A DNA stretch of 64,000 nt from WS-2 sp036507005. GTDB taxonomy: Bacteria; Eisenbacteria; RBG-16-71-46. Of the stretch, positions 55,221 through 63,820 are shown in pieces (the first letter of the stretch is position 1; each line of letters begins with the position of its first letter). The notes beneath the pieces are model-generated. The model ran no database searches. It was not told where the DNA came from and worked only from the letters and a program-made list of their open reading frames with translations. The stretch spans positions 62,001 through 126,000 of the forward strand of contig DASXQT010000072.1 in NCBI GenBank assembly GCA_036507005.1, written 5' to 3'. Both the position numbers and the translations under genes were made by a program.

Positions 55221-56605
55221 GCGCGGCGGGGCGGATCGCGCGCGGCGCGCGGCTCGGGCGCGGCGTCGGGCTCGGGCTCGCGCGGGCGCGGCTCGCGCAC
55301 GGCGCGGGCCTCGCGCTGCTCGCGCTGGCGCTGGCCGCGGCGGGCGGGGCTTCGGCCGCGCGCCGCGCGGCGCCGCACGGGGAGGGGCGCGTGCTCGTCA
55401 TGCGGCTCGAAGGCCCGGTCTCCCCGGTCACCGCGCAGGCTCTGGTCGCGGGGATCGACCGCGCCGAGCGCGAGGGCTACCGCGCGCTCGTGGTCGAGAT
55501 CGACACCCCGGGCGGGCTCGAGAGCAGCATGCGCGACATGGTGAAGCGCATGCTGGCCTCGAAGGTCCCGATCCTGACCTGGGTGACGCCGGGGGGCGCG
55601 CGGGCGGCGTCGGCCGGGGTGTTCGTGACCATGGCGGGCGACGTCGCGGCCATGTCGCCCGGCACCAACATCGGCGCCGCCACCCCGATCAACCTGCAGG
55701 GGCCGATGGACTCCACCCTGGCGCGTAAGGCGACCAACGACGCCGCGGCGTTCGCGCGCACGGTCGCGGCCCAGCGCGGGCGCAGCGTGGCGTGGGCGGA
55801 GCGCGCGGTGCGCGCCGCGGTGGCGGCGAGCGAGACCGAGGCGGTGGATCTCGGCGTGGTGGACTTCGTGGCGGCTACGCTGCCCGAGCTGCTGGCCAAA
55901 GCCGATGGCCACACCTGGAAGCGCGGGAGCGAGCGCAACGTGCTCCACGTGCGCGGGCTCCCCCACGACCGGATCGAGCCGGGATTCCGCCAGCGCCTGC
56001 TCGCGATCCTCGCCGAGCCGAGCGTCGCCTACATCCTGCTCATGCTCGGCTTCTACGGCATCCTGTTCGAGCTCCAGAACCCGGGCGCGATCCTGCCGGG
56101 CGTGGTGGGGGGCATCTGCCTGATCCTGGCGTTCTTCGCGCTCTCGACGCTGCCGGTGAACTACGCGGGCGTGGCGCTCATCCTGCTTGCCATCGTGTTC
56201 TTCCTCGCCGAGATCAAGGTGGCGAGCCACGGCATGCTGGCCGCCGGCGGGGTGATCTCGATGCTGCTGGGCTCGATCATGCTGTTCCAGTCGGAGGGGC
56301 CGCGGCTGCCCTGGACCGTGATCATCGGGGCCACGCTCGGGACCGCCGCGTTCTTCCTGCTGGTGGTGGGGGCGGGGCTCAGGGCGCAGCGCATCCCGGT
56401 GCGCACCGGTCCCGCGGGGCTGCGCGGCAAGCGCGCGCTCACGGTGGAGCGGCTGGCGCCCGCGGGTATGGTGCGGGTCGGCGGCGAGCTGTGGCAGGCG
56501 AGCGCCGAGGAGGGTGTCGTCGAGGTGGGAAGCGAAGTGGAGGTCATGGGAGTCGACGGGCTCACCCTCAAGGTGCGCCGTTTGGCCAAGGAGGCACGCA
56601 GATGA
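55217..56605 (+). CDS. NfeD-family membrane serine protease (ClpP-class)
   Basis: A 462-residue membrane protein. An N-terminal signal-type helix (LAHGAGLALLALALAAAGG) precedes a ClpP/Crotonase-like protease domain (about 60-250). That domain has VVEIDTPGGLESSMRDMVKR and the catalytic Ser region GGARAASAGVFVTMAGD, and a Lys in the family position after ALARKATNDAA. Four or five helices follow (about 275-395), then an OB-fold NfeD C-domain (about 400-462). Homologues (1510-N proteases) cleave stomatin/slipin, encoded by the next gene, with which it overlaps by ATGA. Confidence 0.92.
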   Translation: MSAAGRIARGARLGRGVGLGLARARLAHGAGLALLALALAAAGGASAARRAAPHGEGRVLVMRLEGPVSPVTAQALVAGIDRAEREGYRALVVEIDTPGGLESSMRDMVKRMLASKVPILTWVTPGGARAASAGVFVTMAGDVAAMSPGTNIGAATPINLQGPMDSTLARKATNDAAAFARTVAAQRGRSVAWAERAVRAAVAASETEAVDLGVVDFVAATLPELLAKADGHTWKRGSERNVLHVRGLPHDRIEPGFRQRLLAILAEPSVAYILLMLGFYGILFELQNPGAILPGVVGGICLILAFFALSTLPVNYAGVALILLAIVFFLAEIKVASHGMLAAGGVISMLLGSIMLFQSEGPRLPWTVIIGATLGTAAFFLLVVGAGLRAQRIPVRTGPAGLRGKRALTVERLAPAGMVRVGGELWQASAEEGVVEVGSEVEVMGVDGLTLKVRRLAKEARR

Positions 56606-57372
56606 TCGGTCCGATTTCGGCCCTGGTCGGGTTCTTGGGGTTCCTGTTCATCATCATCCTCGCCAACGCCATCCGCATCGTGCGCGAGTACGAGCGCCTG
56701 GTGGTGTTCCGCCTCGGGCGGCTCAAGGGCGAGCGCGGGCCCGGCCTCGTGCTGCTGCGGCCGGTCATCGATCGCGCCATCAAGGTCGGGCTGCGCACCG
56801 TGACCATGGACGTCCCGCCCCAGGACATCATCACCAAGGACAACGTCTCGGTGAAGGTGAACGCCGTGATCTACTTCCGGGTCATGGACGCGGCGCAGGC
56901 GGTGGTGCAGGTCGAGAACTACCTCTACGCCACCTCGCAGATCGCGCAGACCACGCTGCGCTCGATCCTCGGACAGCAGGAGCTGGACGAGCTCTTGAGC
57001 GAGCGCGAGAAGCTCAACCAGGCGCTGCAGCAGGTGATCGACCGCCAGACCGAGCCGTGGGGCATCAAGGTCACCACCGTCGAGGTCAAGAACGTGGACC
57101 TGCCGCAGGACATGCAGCGGGCGATCGCGCGCCAGGCCGAGGCCGAGCGCGAGCGCCGCGCCAAGGTGATCAACGCCGAGGGCGAGTACCAGGCCGCGGC
57201 GCGGCTGGCAGAGGCGGCGCACGTGATCTCGACCGAGCCCGCGGCCCTGCAGCTCCGCTACCTGCAGACGCTGGCCGAGATCGCGACCGAGAACAACTCC
57301 ACCACCATCTTCCCGGTGCCCATCGACTTCCTCAAGGCGTTCATGACCACGATGGAGCGCAAGGCCGGATAG
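56602..57372 (+). CDS. Slipin (SPFH/stomatin-like membrane protein)
   Basis: A 256-residue membrane scaffold protein. A single N-terminal helix (about 4-24, ALVGFLGFLFIIILANA) is followed by the SPFH/Band 7 domain: VREYERLVVFRLGRLKGERG and ITKDNVSVKVNAVIYFRV. A charged coiled-coil (RQAEAERERRAKVINAEGEY) and the C-terminal TIFPVPIDFL complete it. Slipins oligomerise in lipid microdomains and pair with NfeD proteases, as encoded upstream. The ATG overlaps the nfeD stop. Confidence 0.95.
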   Translation: MIGPISALVGFLGFLFIIILANAIRIVREYERLVVFRLGRLKGERGPGLVLLRPVIDRAIKVGLRTVTMDVPPQDIITKDNVSVKVNAVIYFRVMDAAQAVVQVENYLYATSQIAQTTLRSILGQQELDELLSEREKLNQALQQVIDRQTEPWGIKVTTVEVKNVDLPQDMQRAIARQAEAERERRAKVINAEGEYQAAARLAEAAHVISTEPAALQLRYLQTLAEIATENNSTTIFPVPIDFLKAFMTTMERKAG

Positions 57373-57409
57373 CGCCGGCGCGCACCACGCGCGGCGGGAG
57401 CGGGCGCCG

Positions 57410-58339
57410 GTGAGGATCCTGGTCTCGGGGGCGACGGGCTTGGTGGGCTCGGCGCTCGTCTCTGCGCTGGAGCGATCGCACCCGGTGGTGCGCCTGACGC
57501 GCCGCCCGCCCCGCGGGCCGCTCGACCTCCGCTGGGACCCCGAGGCCGGCATTCTCGACCGCGGCGCGCTCGAAGGGCTCGACGCCGTCGTGCACCTGGC
57601 GGGCGAGAGCATCGGCGCCCGCCGCTGGAGCGCCGCCCACAAGCGCCGCGTCCGCGACAGCCGCGTGGGCGGCACCCGGCTGCTGTGCGAAGCGCTCGCG
57701 TCGGTCGCCCGCCCGCCGCGCGTGATGGTCTCGGCCTCGGGCGTCGGCTACTACGGCGACCGCGGCGACCAGGTCCTGGACGAGCAGAGCGGGCCGGGCG
57801 AGGGATTCCTCGCCCGCGTGGCCGTGGAGTGGGAGGGGGCGACCGAGGCCGCCGAGCTGCGCGGGATCCGCGTGGTGCGCATGCGCAACGGCCTGGTGCT
57901 CGCCGCGCGCGGCGGGGCGCTGGCGCCGCTCCGGGCGCTGACCGCGCTCGGGCTCGGCGGGCGCCTGGGCAGCGGGCGCCAGTGGTGGAGCTGGATCGCA
58001 CTCGACGATCTGACGGGGGCGATCGAGCACGCGATCGCCAGCGAGGCGCTCCGCGGGGCCGTCAACGCCGTGGCGCCCGGAGCCGTGACCCAGCTCGAGT
58101 TCGCGCGCACGCTCGCGCGCGTGATGCGGCGCCCGGCGCTGGTCCCCACGCCCGCATTCGCGCTCCGGCTCGCCCTCGGGCGCGAGATGGCGGACGAGCT
58201 GCTGCTCGCGAGCCAGCGCGTCCAGCCGCGCCGCCTGCTCGCGACCGGCTACGCCTTCCGCTTCCCCGCGCTCGAGCCCGCGCTGCGCGCAGCGCTGGGG
58301 CGGGCCGGCCGAGGCGGCGAGCGCGCGCTTCGCGCTTGA
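57410..58339 (+). CDS. TIGR01777-family NAD-dependent epimerase (YfcH-like)
   Basis: A 309-residue SDR-type protein of unknown substrate. The start MRILVSGATGLVGSALVSAL is the NAD(P)-binding loop. Family marks are AVVHLAGESIGARRWSAAHK (about 65-84), ASGVGYYGDRGD (about 107-118) with the catalytic-type Tyr, and the C-terminal DUF1731 region PALVPTPAFALRLALG, then ELLLASQRVQPRRLLATGY. The GTG at 57410 has GGGAG nine bases upstream. It is the last gene of the long bsh-slipin run; its TGA is in the -35 box of the next promoter. Confidence 0.92.
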   Translation: MRILVSGATGLVGSALVSALERSHPVVRLTRRPPRGPLDLRWDPEAGILDRGALEGLDAVVHLAGESIGARRWSAAHKRRVRDSRVGGTRLLCEALASVARPPRVMVSASGVGYYGDRGDQVLDEQSGPGEGFLARVAVEWEGATEAAELRGIRVVRMRNGLVLAARGGALAPLRALTALGLGGRLGSGRQWWSWIALDDLTGAIEHAIASEALRGAVNAVAPGAVTQLEFARTLARVMRRPALVPTPAFALRLALGREMADELLLASQRVQPRRLLATGYAFRFPALEPALRAALGRAGRGGERALRA

Positions 58340-58365
58340 CGCGCCGCGAGAGCGGCGCCTACTCT
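58336..58365 (+). promoter_or_regulatory. Promoter for the leaderless lipoprotein gene
   Basis: TTGACG (58336-58341, containing the upstream TGA stop), 18-base spacer, TACTCT (58360-58365), seven bases to GTG 58373. The spacer is almost entirely an inverted repeat GCGCCGC-GAGA-GCGGCGC (58341-58358), a possible operator or terminator stem. Confidence 0.55.
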
Positions 58366-58372
58366 CGCGCTC

Positions 58373-59044
58373 GTGCGTTGGCCCTCCGCCATGCAGGCCG
58401 CCTCGATCCTGGCGGTCGCCGCGTTCCTCGCCGGCTGCTCGGCCAGCGTGCCGCCGCCTGGCCAGCCGGGCCCGTCCCACGCGCCGCCGGCCCGCAGCGG
58501 CCTCGACGTTCCGTCCGCGGTCGTGAGCGGCGCGGCCGATTCGGTCTCGCCCCGCCCGGGATCGCCGGGCGCGCTCTACCGCTTCCGCTTCCGCCAGATC
58601 GATCCCGCCTCCGACCGCTTCACCTTCCTGGACCGGGATCTCTCGTTCTACTTCCGTCCCACGCCCGCGGCGCTCTTCTTCCAGGTCGAGAACCGCCAGG
58701 GCCGTCCGGTGTGGATCGACTGGGAGCGCTCGTCGTTCGGCGATCCGCTCGGGAGCAGCGGCAAGATCGCCCACGCCACCACGCGCTGGGGCGACCGCTT
58801 CCGGTCGCAGAGCCCGACCCAGATCGCGGGGCTCCAGCGCTACACCGACTACTTCTTCCCGGTCGACTACCTGGTGGACCCGGGCAGCAGCGACGCGCAG
58901 CTCCACCGCCCGCTGCTGCCGGAGGACTCGAGCGCGCCGCAGTTCGAGGACCGCGAGTTCGGGGTGAGCCTCGTGTTCCTGATCGAGGACCAGCCGCGGG
59001 TCTACAACTTCCGCTTCCGGGTCGCGAGCGTCATTCCGAAGTGA
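58373..59044 (+). CDS. Lipoprotein of unknown function
   Basis: A 223-residue exported lipoprotein: the N-terminus ends in a lipobox LAGC near residue 22, followed by a Pro/Ser-rich linker. The mature part (about 65-223) is beta-rich and well populated with aromatic residues, for example FLDRDLSFYFRPTPAALFFQ and QRYTDYFFPVDYLV. I do not recognise a family. The GTG start lies exactly at the predicted transcription start and has no Shine-Dalgarno. The next gene overlaps its stop (TGATG), so it may act with the GH113-like protein. Confidence 0.7.
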   Translation: MRWPSAMQAASILAVAAFLAGCSASVPPPGQPGPSHAPPARSGLDVPSAVVSGAADSVSPRPGSPGALYRFRFRQIDPASDRFTFLDRDLSFYFRPTPAALFFQVENRQGRPVWIDWERSSFGDPLGSSGKIAHATTRWGDRFRSQSPTQIAGLQRYTDYFFPVDYLVDPGSSDAQLHRPLLPEDSSAPQFEDREFGVSLVFLIEDQPRVYNFRFRVASVIPK

Positions 59045-61365
59045 TGCGCGCACCGCGCGCGCTGCTTCCATTCCTCCTGCTCGCGGCCCCCTGGCCGTCC
59101 GCGCTCTCGCCGCCGCGCTTCACCCGCGAGCAGATGGAGGCCGCGCTCCCCGCGGAATCCCGCGCGCTGATCGTCTACGGCACCCGCGACCAGGCGGCCG
59201 TCACCCTGCTGCGCGCCCGCGCGCTCGCGCTCGCCGGCCGCTTCGCCGGGGGCGACAGCGCCGCCGCGCGCGCCGACCGCGACGCCACGCCGCAGGAGCT
59301 CGGCGACCGCATGCTGGTGCTGCTCGGGGGCCCGGCCGAGAACGAGTGGACGCGGCGGCTCGCGCCCGGGCTGCCGCTGGAGTTCACGCCGCGCGGCTTC
59401 CGCTGGTTCGGGCGCGACTACGAGCGCCCGGGGGACGCGATCCATCTCGTGTACCCGAGCCCGCTCGAGCCCCGGCGCTTCCTCCTGCTCGTGGCCGGCA
59501 ACTCGCCCGCGGCCCTGTCAGACCGCGGCGGCGGGCTCGGCTTCGGCCTCGACGACTGGCGCATCTACCGGGACGGGGTGCTCGCGCGCCGCGGGCGCTT
59601 CGCGCAGTCGCCCTCGCGCCCCTGGCGCTACGACACCGCGCTCGACCGTGATCTCGAGCGCGAGCGCGAGCGCTTCGTGGAGGCGCTCCGCACCCGGCGC
59701 GGGCGCGGGCTCGCGGTGCGGGCCCCGGCCGACCTCGCCTGCGAAGGTGCTGCGGCCGCGGCCGAGTCCCTGCTCGTGCGCCTCGACCGCATGGGCCTCG
59801 GCGCTCCGGCGTCCGCCCCGGCCACGCTGACGCTCTATCACACGCTCGAGGAGAAGGGCACGCTCACGCGCGACACGCGGCCCGAGCACCTCGACTTGGG
59901 CGGCGCCCATGCCGCGCTCCCCGCGGGCCGCAGCGCGCTCGACCTGTGGTCGGTCGCGGCGCTGCGCCTGCGGGCGGCGGGAGCGCCTGCCGCGGCGCCG
60001 TACCTGCGCCCGGCCGCGGTCTGGCTCGCGGGCGCATTCGAGGGCGAGCCGCTCGCGCGCGCCGTGAGCCGGCTCTACTTCGGCGGCCTGCTCCCCACCG
60101 CGCGCGCGGCGGCGAGCCGGGAGTCGGAGTTCCGCTCTCCGCTCCAGTGGATCCCGGCGCGGGCCCTGCTCGCGCGCGCCCTGTGGGAGAGCGCCGGCGC
60201 CCGCCGGGTCGCGGCGCTGCGCTCGCTGCTGGCCGCGTCGCCGCCCTCCGACCTCGACAGCCTGTGCGCGGCCGCCGGGACGCGGGCCGCCGCGGTCGAG
60301 AAGCGCTACGCCGCGCTCGCCGACTCGCTGGCGAGAGCCTCGCCCGCCTCGCTCGCGGCCGTCCGGCCCCGCGCCTGGCGCCCCGATCAGGGGTTCCAGC
60401 GCGGCGTGTGCCTCGCGCACGCGGTGGGCCTCGAGCGCGGCTACCTGTCCGCGGCGTGCGCGCGCGAGCTCGCCCGCCTGCGCGCGCTGGGGGCGGAGTG
60501 GGTATCGCTCACGCCGTTCGGATTCCTGCCCTCGCCCGCGACGCCCGAGGTCTTCCCGAGCAACGAGGGAGGTCCGGATGGCGAGAGCGACGAGGCGGTG
60601 GCGGAGGCCGGCGCGCGCGCCCGCGCCCTCGGCATGCGGGTCTGGCTCGCGCCCCACCTCTGGACCCGGGGCTGGACCGGCGACCTCGACTTCGGTCCCG
60701 CGGGCTGGCCGCGCTTCTTCGAGCGCTACCGGGCGTTCCTGCTCCACTACGCCCTGCTCGCCGAGCGCGAGGGGATGGACGGGCTGGTGGTGGGACACGA
60801 GCTGGCCGGCGCCTCGCTCGGCCATCCCGACCGGTGGCGCACGCTGATCGCGGAGGTGCGCCGGGTCTACTCCGGAACGCTCGCCTACGACGCCAACTGG
60901 GGCGAGGAGCTGGAGGGGATCCGGTTCTGGGACGCGCTCGACGTGGTCGGCGTGTCGTTCTACGCGCCGCTCGCCAAGGCGCCCACCCAGGACGTCGCGG
61001 CGCTCGAGTCCGGGGCGGCGAAAGCGCTGCGTGCGCTGCGGGCGGTGGCCGCGCGCACCCGCCGGCCGGTGCTGCTGGCGGAGGTCGGATACGCGCCCTC
61101 TCCCGAGGCGCCGGTGCGGCCCTGGGAGGAGCCGGGCGGCCTGCCCGATCTCGAGACCCAGCGCGCCTGCTACGAGGCGGTGGTGCGGGCGCTCGAGCCG
61201 TGCGACTGGGTGGCGGGCGCGTTGTGGTGGAAGTGGTTCAGCTCGGACGACCGCGGCGGCGAGCGCGACGCCTCGTTCACGCCCCGGGGCAAGCCGGCCG
61301 AGCGCGTGCTCGAGCGCGCGCTGCGCGAGTGGGAAGAGCGGCCGGTGCGGGTGCCGGAGCGCTGA
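59044..61365 (+). CDS. GH113-like glycoside hydrolase with long N-terminal region
   Basis: About 773 residues, exported (signal ALLPFLLLAAPWPSALS). The C-terminal third (about 455-760) resembles a GH113-type TIM barrel: ALGAEWVSLTPFGFLPSPAT, MRVWLAPHLWTRGWTGDLDF, DGLVVGHELAGASLGH (Glu candidate acid/base), YDANWGEELEGIRFWDALDV and VLLAEVGYAPSPEAPVRPWE (Glu candidate nucleophile). GH113 enzymes are beta-mannanases. The first 450 residues are of unknown fold; the section near 190-330 has peptidase MA-like features (LYHTLEEKG, AVWLAGAFEGEPLA) but no HExxH. Mannan hydrolysis is inference. Confidence 0.75.
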   Translation: MRAPRALLPFLLLAAPWPSALSPPRFTREQMEAALPAESRALIVYGTRDQAAVTLLRARALALAGRFAGGDSAAARADRDATPQELGDRMLVLLGGPAENEWTRRLAPGLPLEFTPRGFRWFGRDYERPGDAIHLVYPSPLEPRRFLLLVAGNSPAALSDRGGGLGFGLDDWRIYRDGVLARRGRFAQSPSRPWRYDTALDRDLERERERFVEALRTRRGRGLAVRAPADLACEGAAAAAESLLVRLDRMGLGAPASAPATLTLYHTLEEKGTLTRDTRPEHLDLGGAHAALPAGRSALDLWSVAALRLRAAGAPAAAPYLRPAAVWLAGAFEGEPLARAVSRLYFGGLLPTARAAASRESEFRSPLQWIPARALLARALWESAGARRVAALRSLLAASPPSDLDSLCAAAGTRAAAVEKRYAALADSLARASPASLAAVRPRAWRPDQGFQRGVCLAHAVGLERGYLSAACARELARLRALGAEWVSLTPFGFLPSPATPEVFPSNEGGPDGESDEAVAEAGARARALGMRVWLAPHLWTRGWTGDLDFGPAGWPRFFERYRAFLLHYALLAEREGMDGLVVGHELAGASLGHPDRWRTLIAEVRRVYSGTLAYDANWGEELEGIRFWDALDVVGVSFYAPLAKAPTQDVAALESGAAKALRALRAVAARTRRPVLLAEVGYAPSPEAPVRPWEEPGGLPDLETQRACYEAVVRALEPCDWVAGALWWKWFSSDDRGGERDASFTPRGKPAERVLERALREWEERPVRVPER

Positions 61366-61434
61366 CGCGCGGGGCGGCCGCGGGCGATGGGCGGAGCGGC
61401 GAGCCTCGCGGGCGATCCGGCGCGACCCGGCCGG

Positions 61435-62793
61435 TCAGCTCCGCGTGCCGCCTAAGACGACGCGCAGCCCGCGCCCGCGCGCGCGCAGGCGGCGGAGCGC
61501 GTCCTCGATGCCCACCGCGGCGAACAGCACGATCATGGGCTCGACGGGCACGCGCATGCGCAGCGCGCCCCAGTACACCACGGCGATCGCGCTGAAGTAG
61601 AGCACCACGAGCAGGCCGAGCCCCTGGAAGAAGCGGCGCGGCCCGCGCAGCGTGCGGAAGAGCCCCCACAGGGCGAACGGCCAGGTGAGGAGCGACCACA
61701 CCAGCAGGGGATCGGCGGCTCGCAGCGCCCGGCCGAGCGTCGAGCCCTCCCGCTGCCAGGCGCCGGTGCCGCCGCCCTCGGCGGTCACCCGCCAGAACCG
61801 CGCGAGCTTGGCCGCGGCCATCGCCGGCCACTCCCGCACGTGGGCGGCGAGGAATTGCAGCGCGCGCCGCCGCGCCGCGGCGTCGGCCTCGGGCTCGCCC
61901 AGGCCGCGGGTCTCCGACGCGTAGGGCTCGACGTGGGTGGTGCTCATCGCGCCGCCGCGGCGCGCCGGGTCGTTCCACACCTCGGGGTTGTTGCTGTCGA
62001 GGAGCGCGCGTCCGCCGCCGGTCGTGACCGGCACGAACGCATGGAGCACGAGCGCGTTGCGGAGCGTCCACGGCCCCACCGAGAGCGCGAGCCCGAGCCC
62101 GAGGAGCGCGATGTGCCGCAGCCTCGCGCGACCGCCGAGGGCGAGGCCGAGCGAGACCCAGGCCCAGGCCGCGACCACGGCCGGCAGCAGCAGCGCGGTG
62201 GGACGCGTGAGCGAGGCCAGGCCCCACGTGACCCCGACCCCGAGCGCGCGACCCGGCTGCGGAGTCCTGACCCATGCGGCGCTCGCCGAGAGCGCCACGA
62301 GCAGGAGCGCGGTGAAGGCGGTCTCGGTCAGGAGGTAGCCGGAGAAGAACACCAGCAGCGGGTGCGCTGCCGCGAGCCAGCCCGCGGTGCGTCCCACGTT
62401 TCCCCCGAAGAGCGAGCCGCCGAAGGCCGCGAGCAGCAGCGGCACCAGCGCCCCGATCGCACACTGGAGCAGGATCGAGGCGAAGAAGTGATGGCCGAAC
62501 GCACCGTAGACCAGGCTCGTGAGCCAGGGCAGAAGCGGCGGCACGAAGGCGGTGGGGTAGGGGCCGGCCGCGGCGTCGAGCGAGAACCCCTGGCCGCGGG
62601 CGAGGTGCCAGGCGACCGCGTCGTACTCGGCGGAGTCCGAGGAGGGAGTCGCGTGCGGGCCGGTCGCGAGCCACGCGTAGAGCACCCGCAGCCCGAGGGC
62701 CACGGCGTAGAGCACGAGCCACGGCCCCGGACGGGGACGCGGGCGGTCCGCCGGACGGGGCCGGCGGGAGACGGATTCGGCGCGCTGCAGCAT
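61435..62793 (-). CDS. GT39-like membrane glycosyltransferase (PMT/ArnT-like)
   Basis: A 452-residue GT-C fold protein with about ten helices. The first loop has the acidic PSSDSAEYDAVAWHLARGQG (about 50-69), matching the Asp-containing catalytic loop of dolichyl-phosphate-mannose transferases; PTAFVPPLLPWLTSLVYG follows. The large C-terminal periplasmic part includes LRNALVLHAFVPVTTGGG, then LLDSNNPEVWNDPA, the typical Asn-Asn-Pro site. Lipid-linked sugar transfer is inferred. ATG 62793 has no Shine-Dalgarno; TAGACT lies nine bases upstream. Confidence 0.85.
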   Translation of the reverse strand: MLQRAESVSRRPRPADRPRPRPGPWLVLYAVALGLRVLYAWLATGPHATPSSDSAEYDAVAWHLARGQGFSLDAAAGPYPTAFVPPLLPWLTSLVYGAFGHHFFASILLQCAIGALVPLLLAAFGGSLFGGNVGRTAGWLAAAHPLLVFFSGYLLTETAFTALLLVALSASAAWVRTPQPGRALGVGVTWGLASLTRPTALLLPAVVAAWAWVSLGLALGGRARLRHIALLGLGLALSVGPWTLRNALVLHAFVPVTTGGGRALLDSNNPEVWNDPARRGGAMSTTHVEPYASETRGLGEPEADAAARRRALQFLAAHVREWPAMAAAKLARFWRVTAEGGGTGAWQREGSTLGRALRAADPLLVWSLLTWPFALWGLFRTLRGPRRFFQGLGLLVVLYFSAIAVVYWGALRMRVPVEPMIVLFAAVGIEDALRRLRARGRGLRVVLGGTRS

Positions 62794-63080
62794 GCCGGCT
62801 CGAGTCTACACGAGCCCGCGCCACCGTGCGGAAATCACGGACGCGGTAAAGGCGGCGTGCGGAACGCAATGCCGCACGCGGGCGGAGGCCGAGGGGCGCG
62901 GGGCGCGCGAGCCGCGTCCGCGGCATCGGCCCCGGCTTGCGAGACCCGGCCATCCCGCGGCAGACGAGTTGCTAGGGGGCGGGACCTTCGGCAGACGAAG
63001 CGGGCGCGGCATGGAGCCGCTCGTCTTCCGAGGTCGGGCTCAGGACGCCGGGCGCTAGACCTAGGGCCGCAAGAGGAGCC
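62794..63080. other. Divergent intergenic region, no gene seen
   Basis: About 290 bases between the GT39 gene (-) and the unknown protein (+). I see a TAGACT -10-like box for the minus gene (62808-62803) and a purine-rich AGAGGAG just before the ATG at 63081. Small hairpins such as CTTCG-GCAGA-CGAAG occur. No promoter of good quality is visible for the plus gene. Confidence 0.4.
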
Positions 63081-63602
63081 ATGGATCACTACATACCGAA
63101 GCGCCGCGTCCCCGTGACGCTGTGGTCGAACGCGGTCCAGGGAGTGCAGGCTCAGCTCTTCCTCGACCTCGACGCCACCACCAAGCGCCATCAGACCATC
63201 CTCGAGAAGCTCAACGAGAGCGGGCCGTTCGTCCCGGTCGCGATCGGCGAGGAGGGCCGCACCCACCTCTTCAACAAGTCCACGCTGGTGAGGCTCACGG
63301 TGGGGCGCCAGGTGATCCAGAGCGACGTGTACGCCCGCGGCTTCCAGCCCTGGCGCGAGGAGGAGGCCGAGGTGCTGTTCGCCGACGGCACGACGCTGAC
63401 CGGCAAGGTGTGGATGCCGCTGAACCGCGAGAGCCAGCGGCTCTCCGACTTCATGAACCAGCAGGGCTCGGGATTCTTCGTGCTCACCACCGGCACCGGG
63501 CTCCATCTGGTGAACGCCGCGGCGGTGGTGCAGATCGCGCTCTCCGAGAGCGCCGGGGCGCCGCTCGCGGGCGCCCCCGAGTCCGACGCCGTCGCGCGCT
63601 GA
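63081..63602 (+). CDS. Unknown cytosolic protein
   Basis: A 173-residue protein with no signal peptide or helix. Two similar beta-rich parts are suggested: VPVTLWSNAVQGVQAQLFLD, then FVPVAIGEEGRTHLFNKSTL in the first half, and AEVLFADGTTLTGKVWMPLN, then SQRLSDFMNQQGSGFFVLTT in the second. Each ends with a chain such as HLFNKSTLVRL or HLVNAAAVVQI. This duplicated pattern may reflect an internal repeat. I do not recognise the family. It starts with MDHYIPKRR and precedes copy 3 of the palindromic repeat. Confidence 0.75.
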   Translation: MDHYIPKRRVPVTLWSNAVQGVQAQLFLDLDATTKRHQTILEKLNESGPFVPVAIGEEGRTHLFNKSTLVRLTVGRQVIQSDVYARGFQPWREEEAEVLFADGTTLTGKVWMPLNRESQRLSDFMNQQGSGFFVLTTGTGLHLVNAAAVVQIALSESAGAPLAGAPESDAVAR

Positions 63603-63615
63603 GCCGCGGCGGGGG

Positions 63616-63759
63616 GGCCGGAGCGGGGCCAGGGCCGTTTCGCGGCGCCCGCTCGGCTCCGCCATCCATGGCTTCGCCTCGCTCCTGGCGGAGCGCTTCG
63701 GCTCCTGCCTCCCGCGCTCCGCCAGAGCGCCGCGAAACGGCCCTGACCCCGCTCCGGCC
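63616..63759. repeat. Intergenic palindromic repeat, copy 3
   Basis: A 144-base element with 33-base inverted arms (63616-63648 and 63727-63759) differing at one position, beginning GGCCGGAGCGGGGCCAGGGC. Its 78-base centre (63649-63726) is 75/78 identical to that of copy 1. The outer arms differ from copy 1 but still pair with each other. Confidence 0.85.
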
Positions 63760-63784
63760 CGTGCCTTCCCGTGCGACCGTGCGC

Positions 63785-63813
63785 TTGCCCCGGGTGCTCC
63801 GCCGGGATAGCGT
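63785..63813 (+). promoter_or_regulatory. Promoter for the leaderless nitrilase-family gene
   Basis: TTGCCC (63785-63790), 17-base spacer, TAGCGT (63808-63813), seven bases to ATG 63821. Confidence 0.6.
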
Positions 63814-63820
63814 GGCGTCC

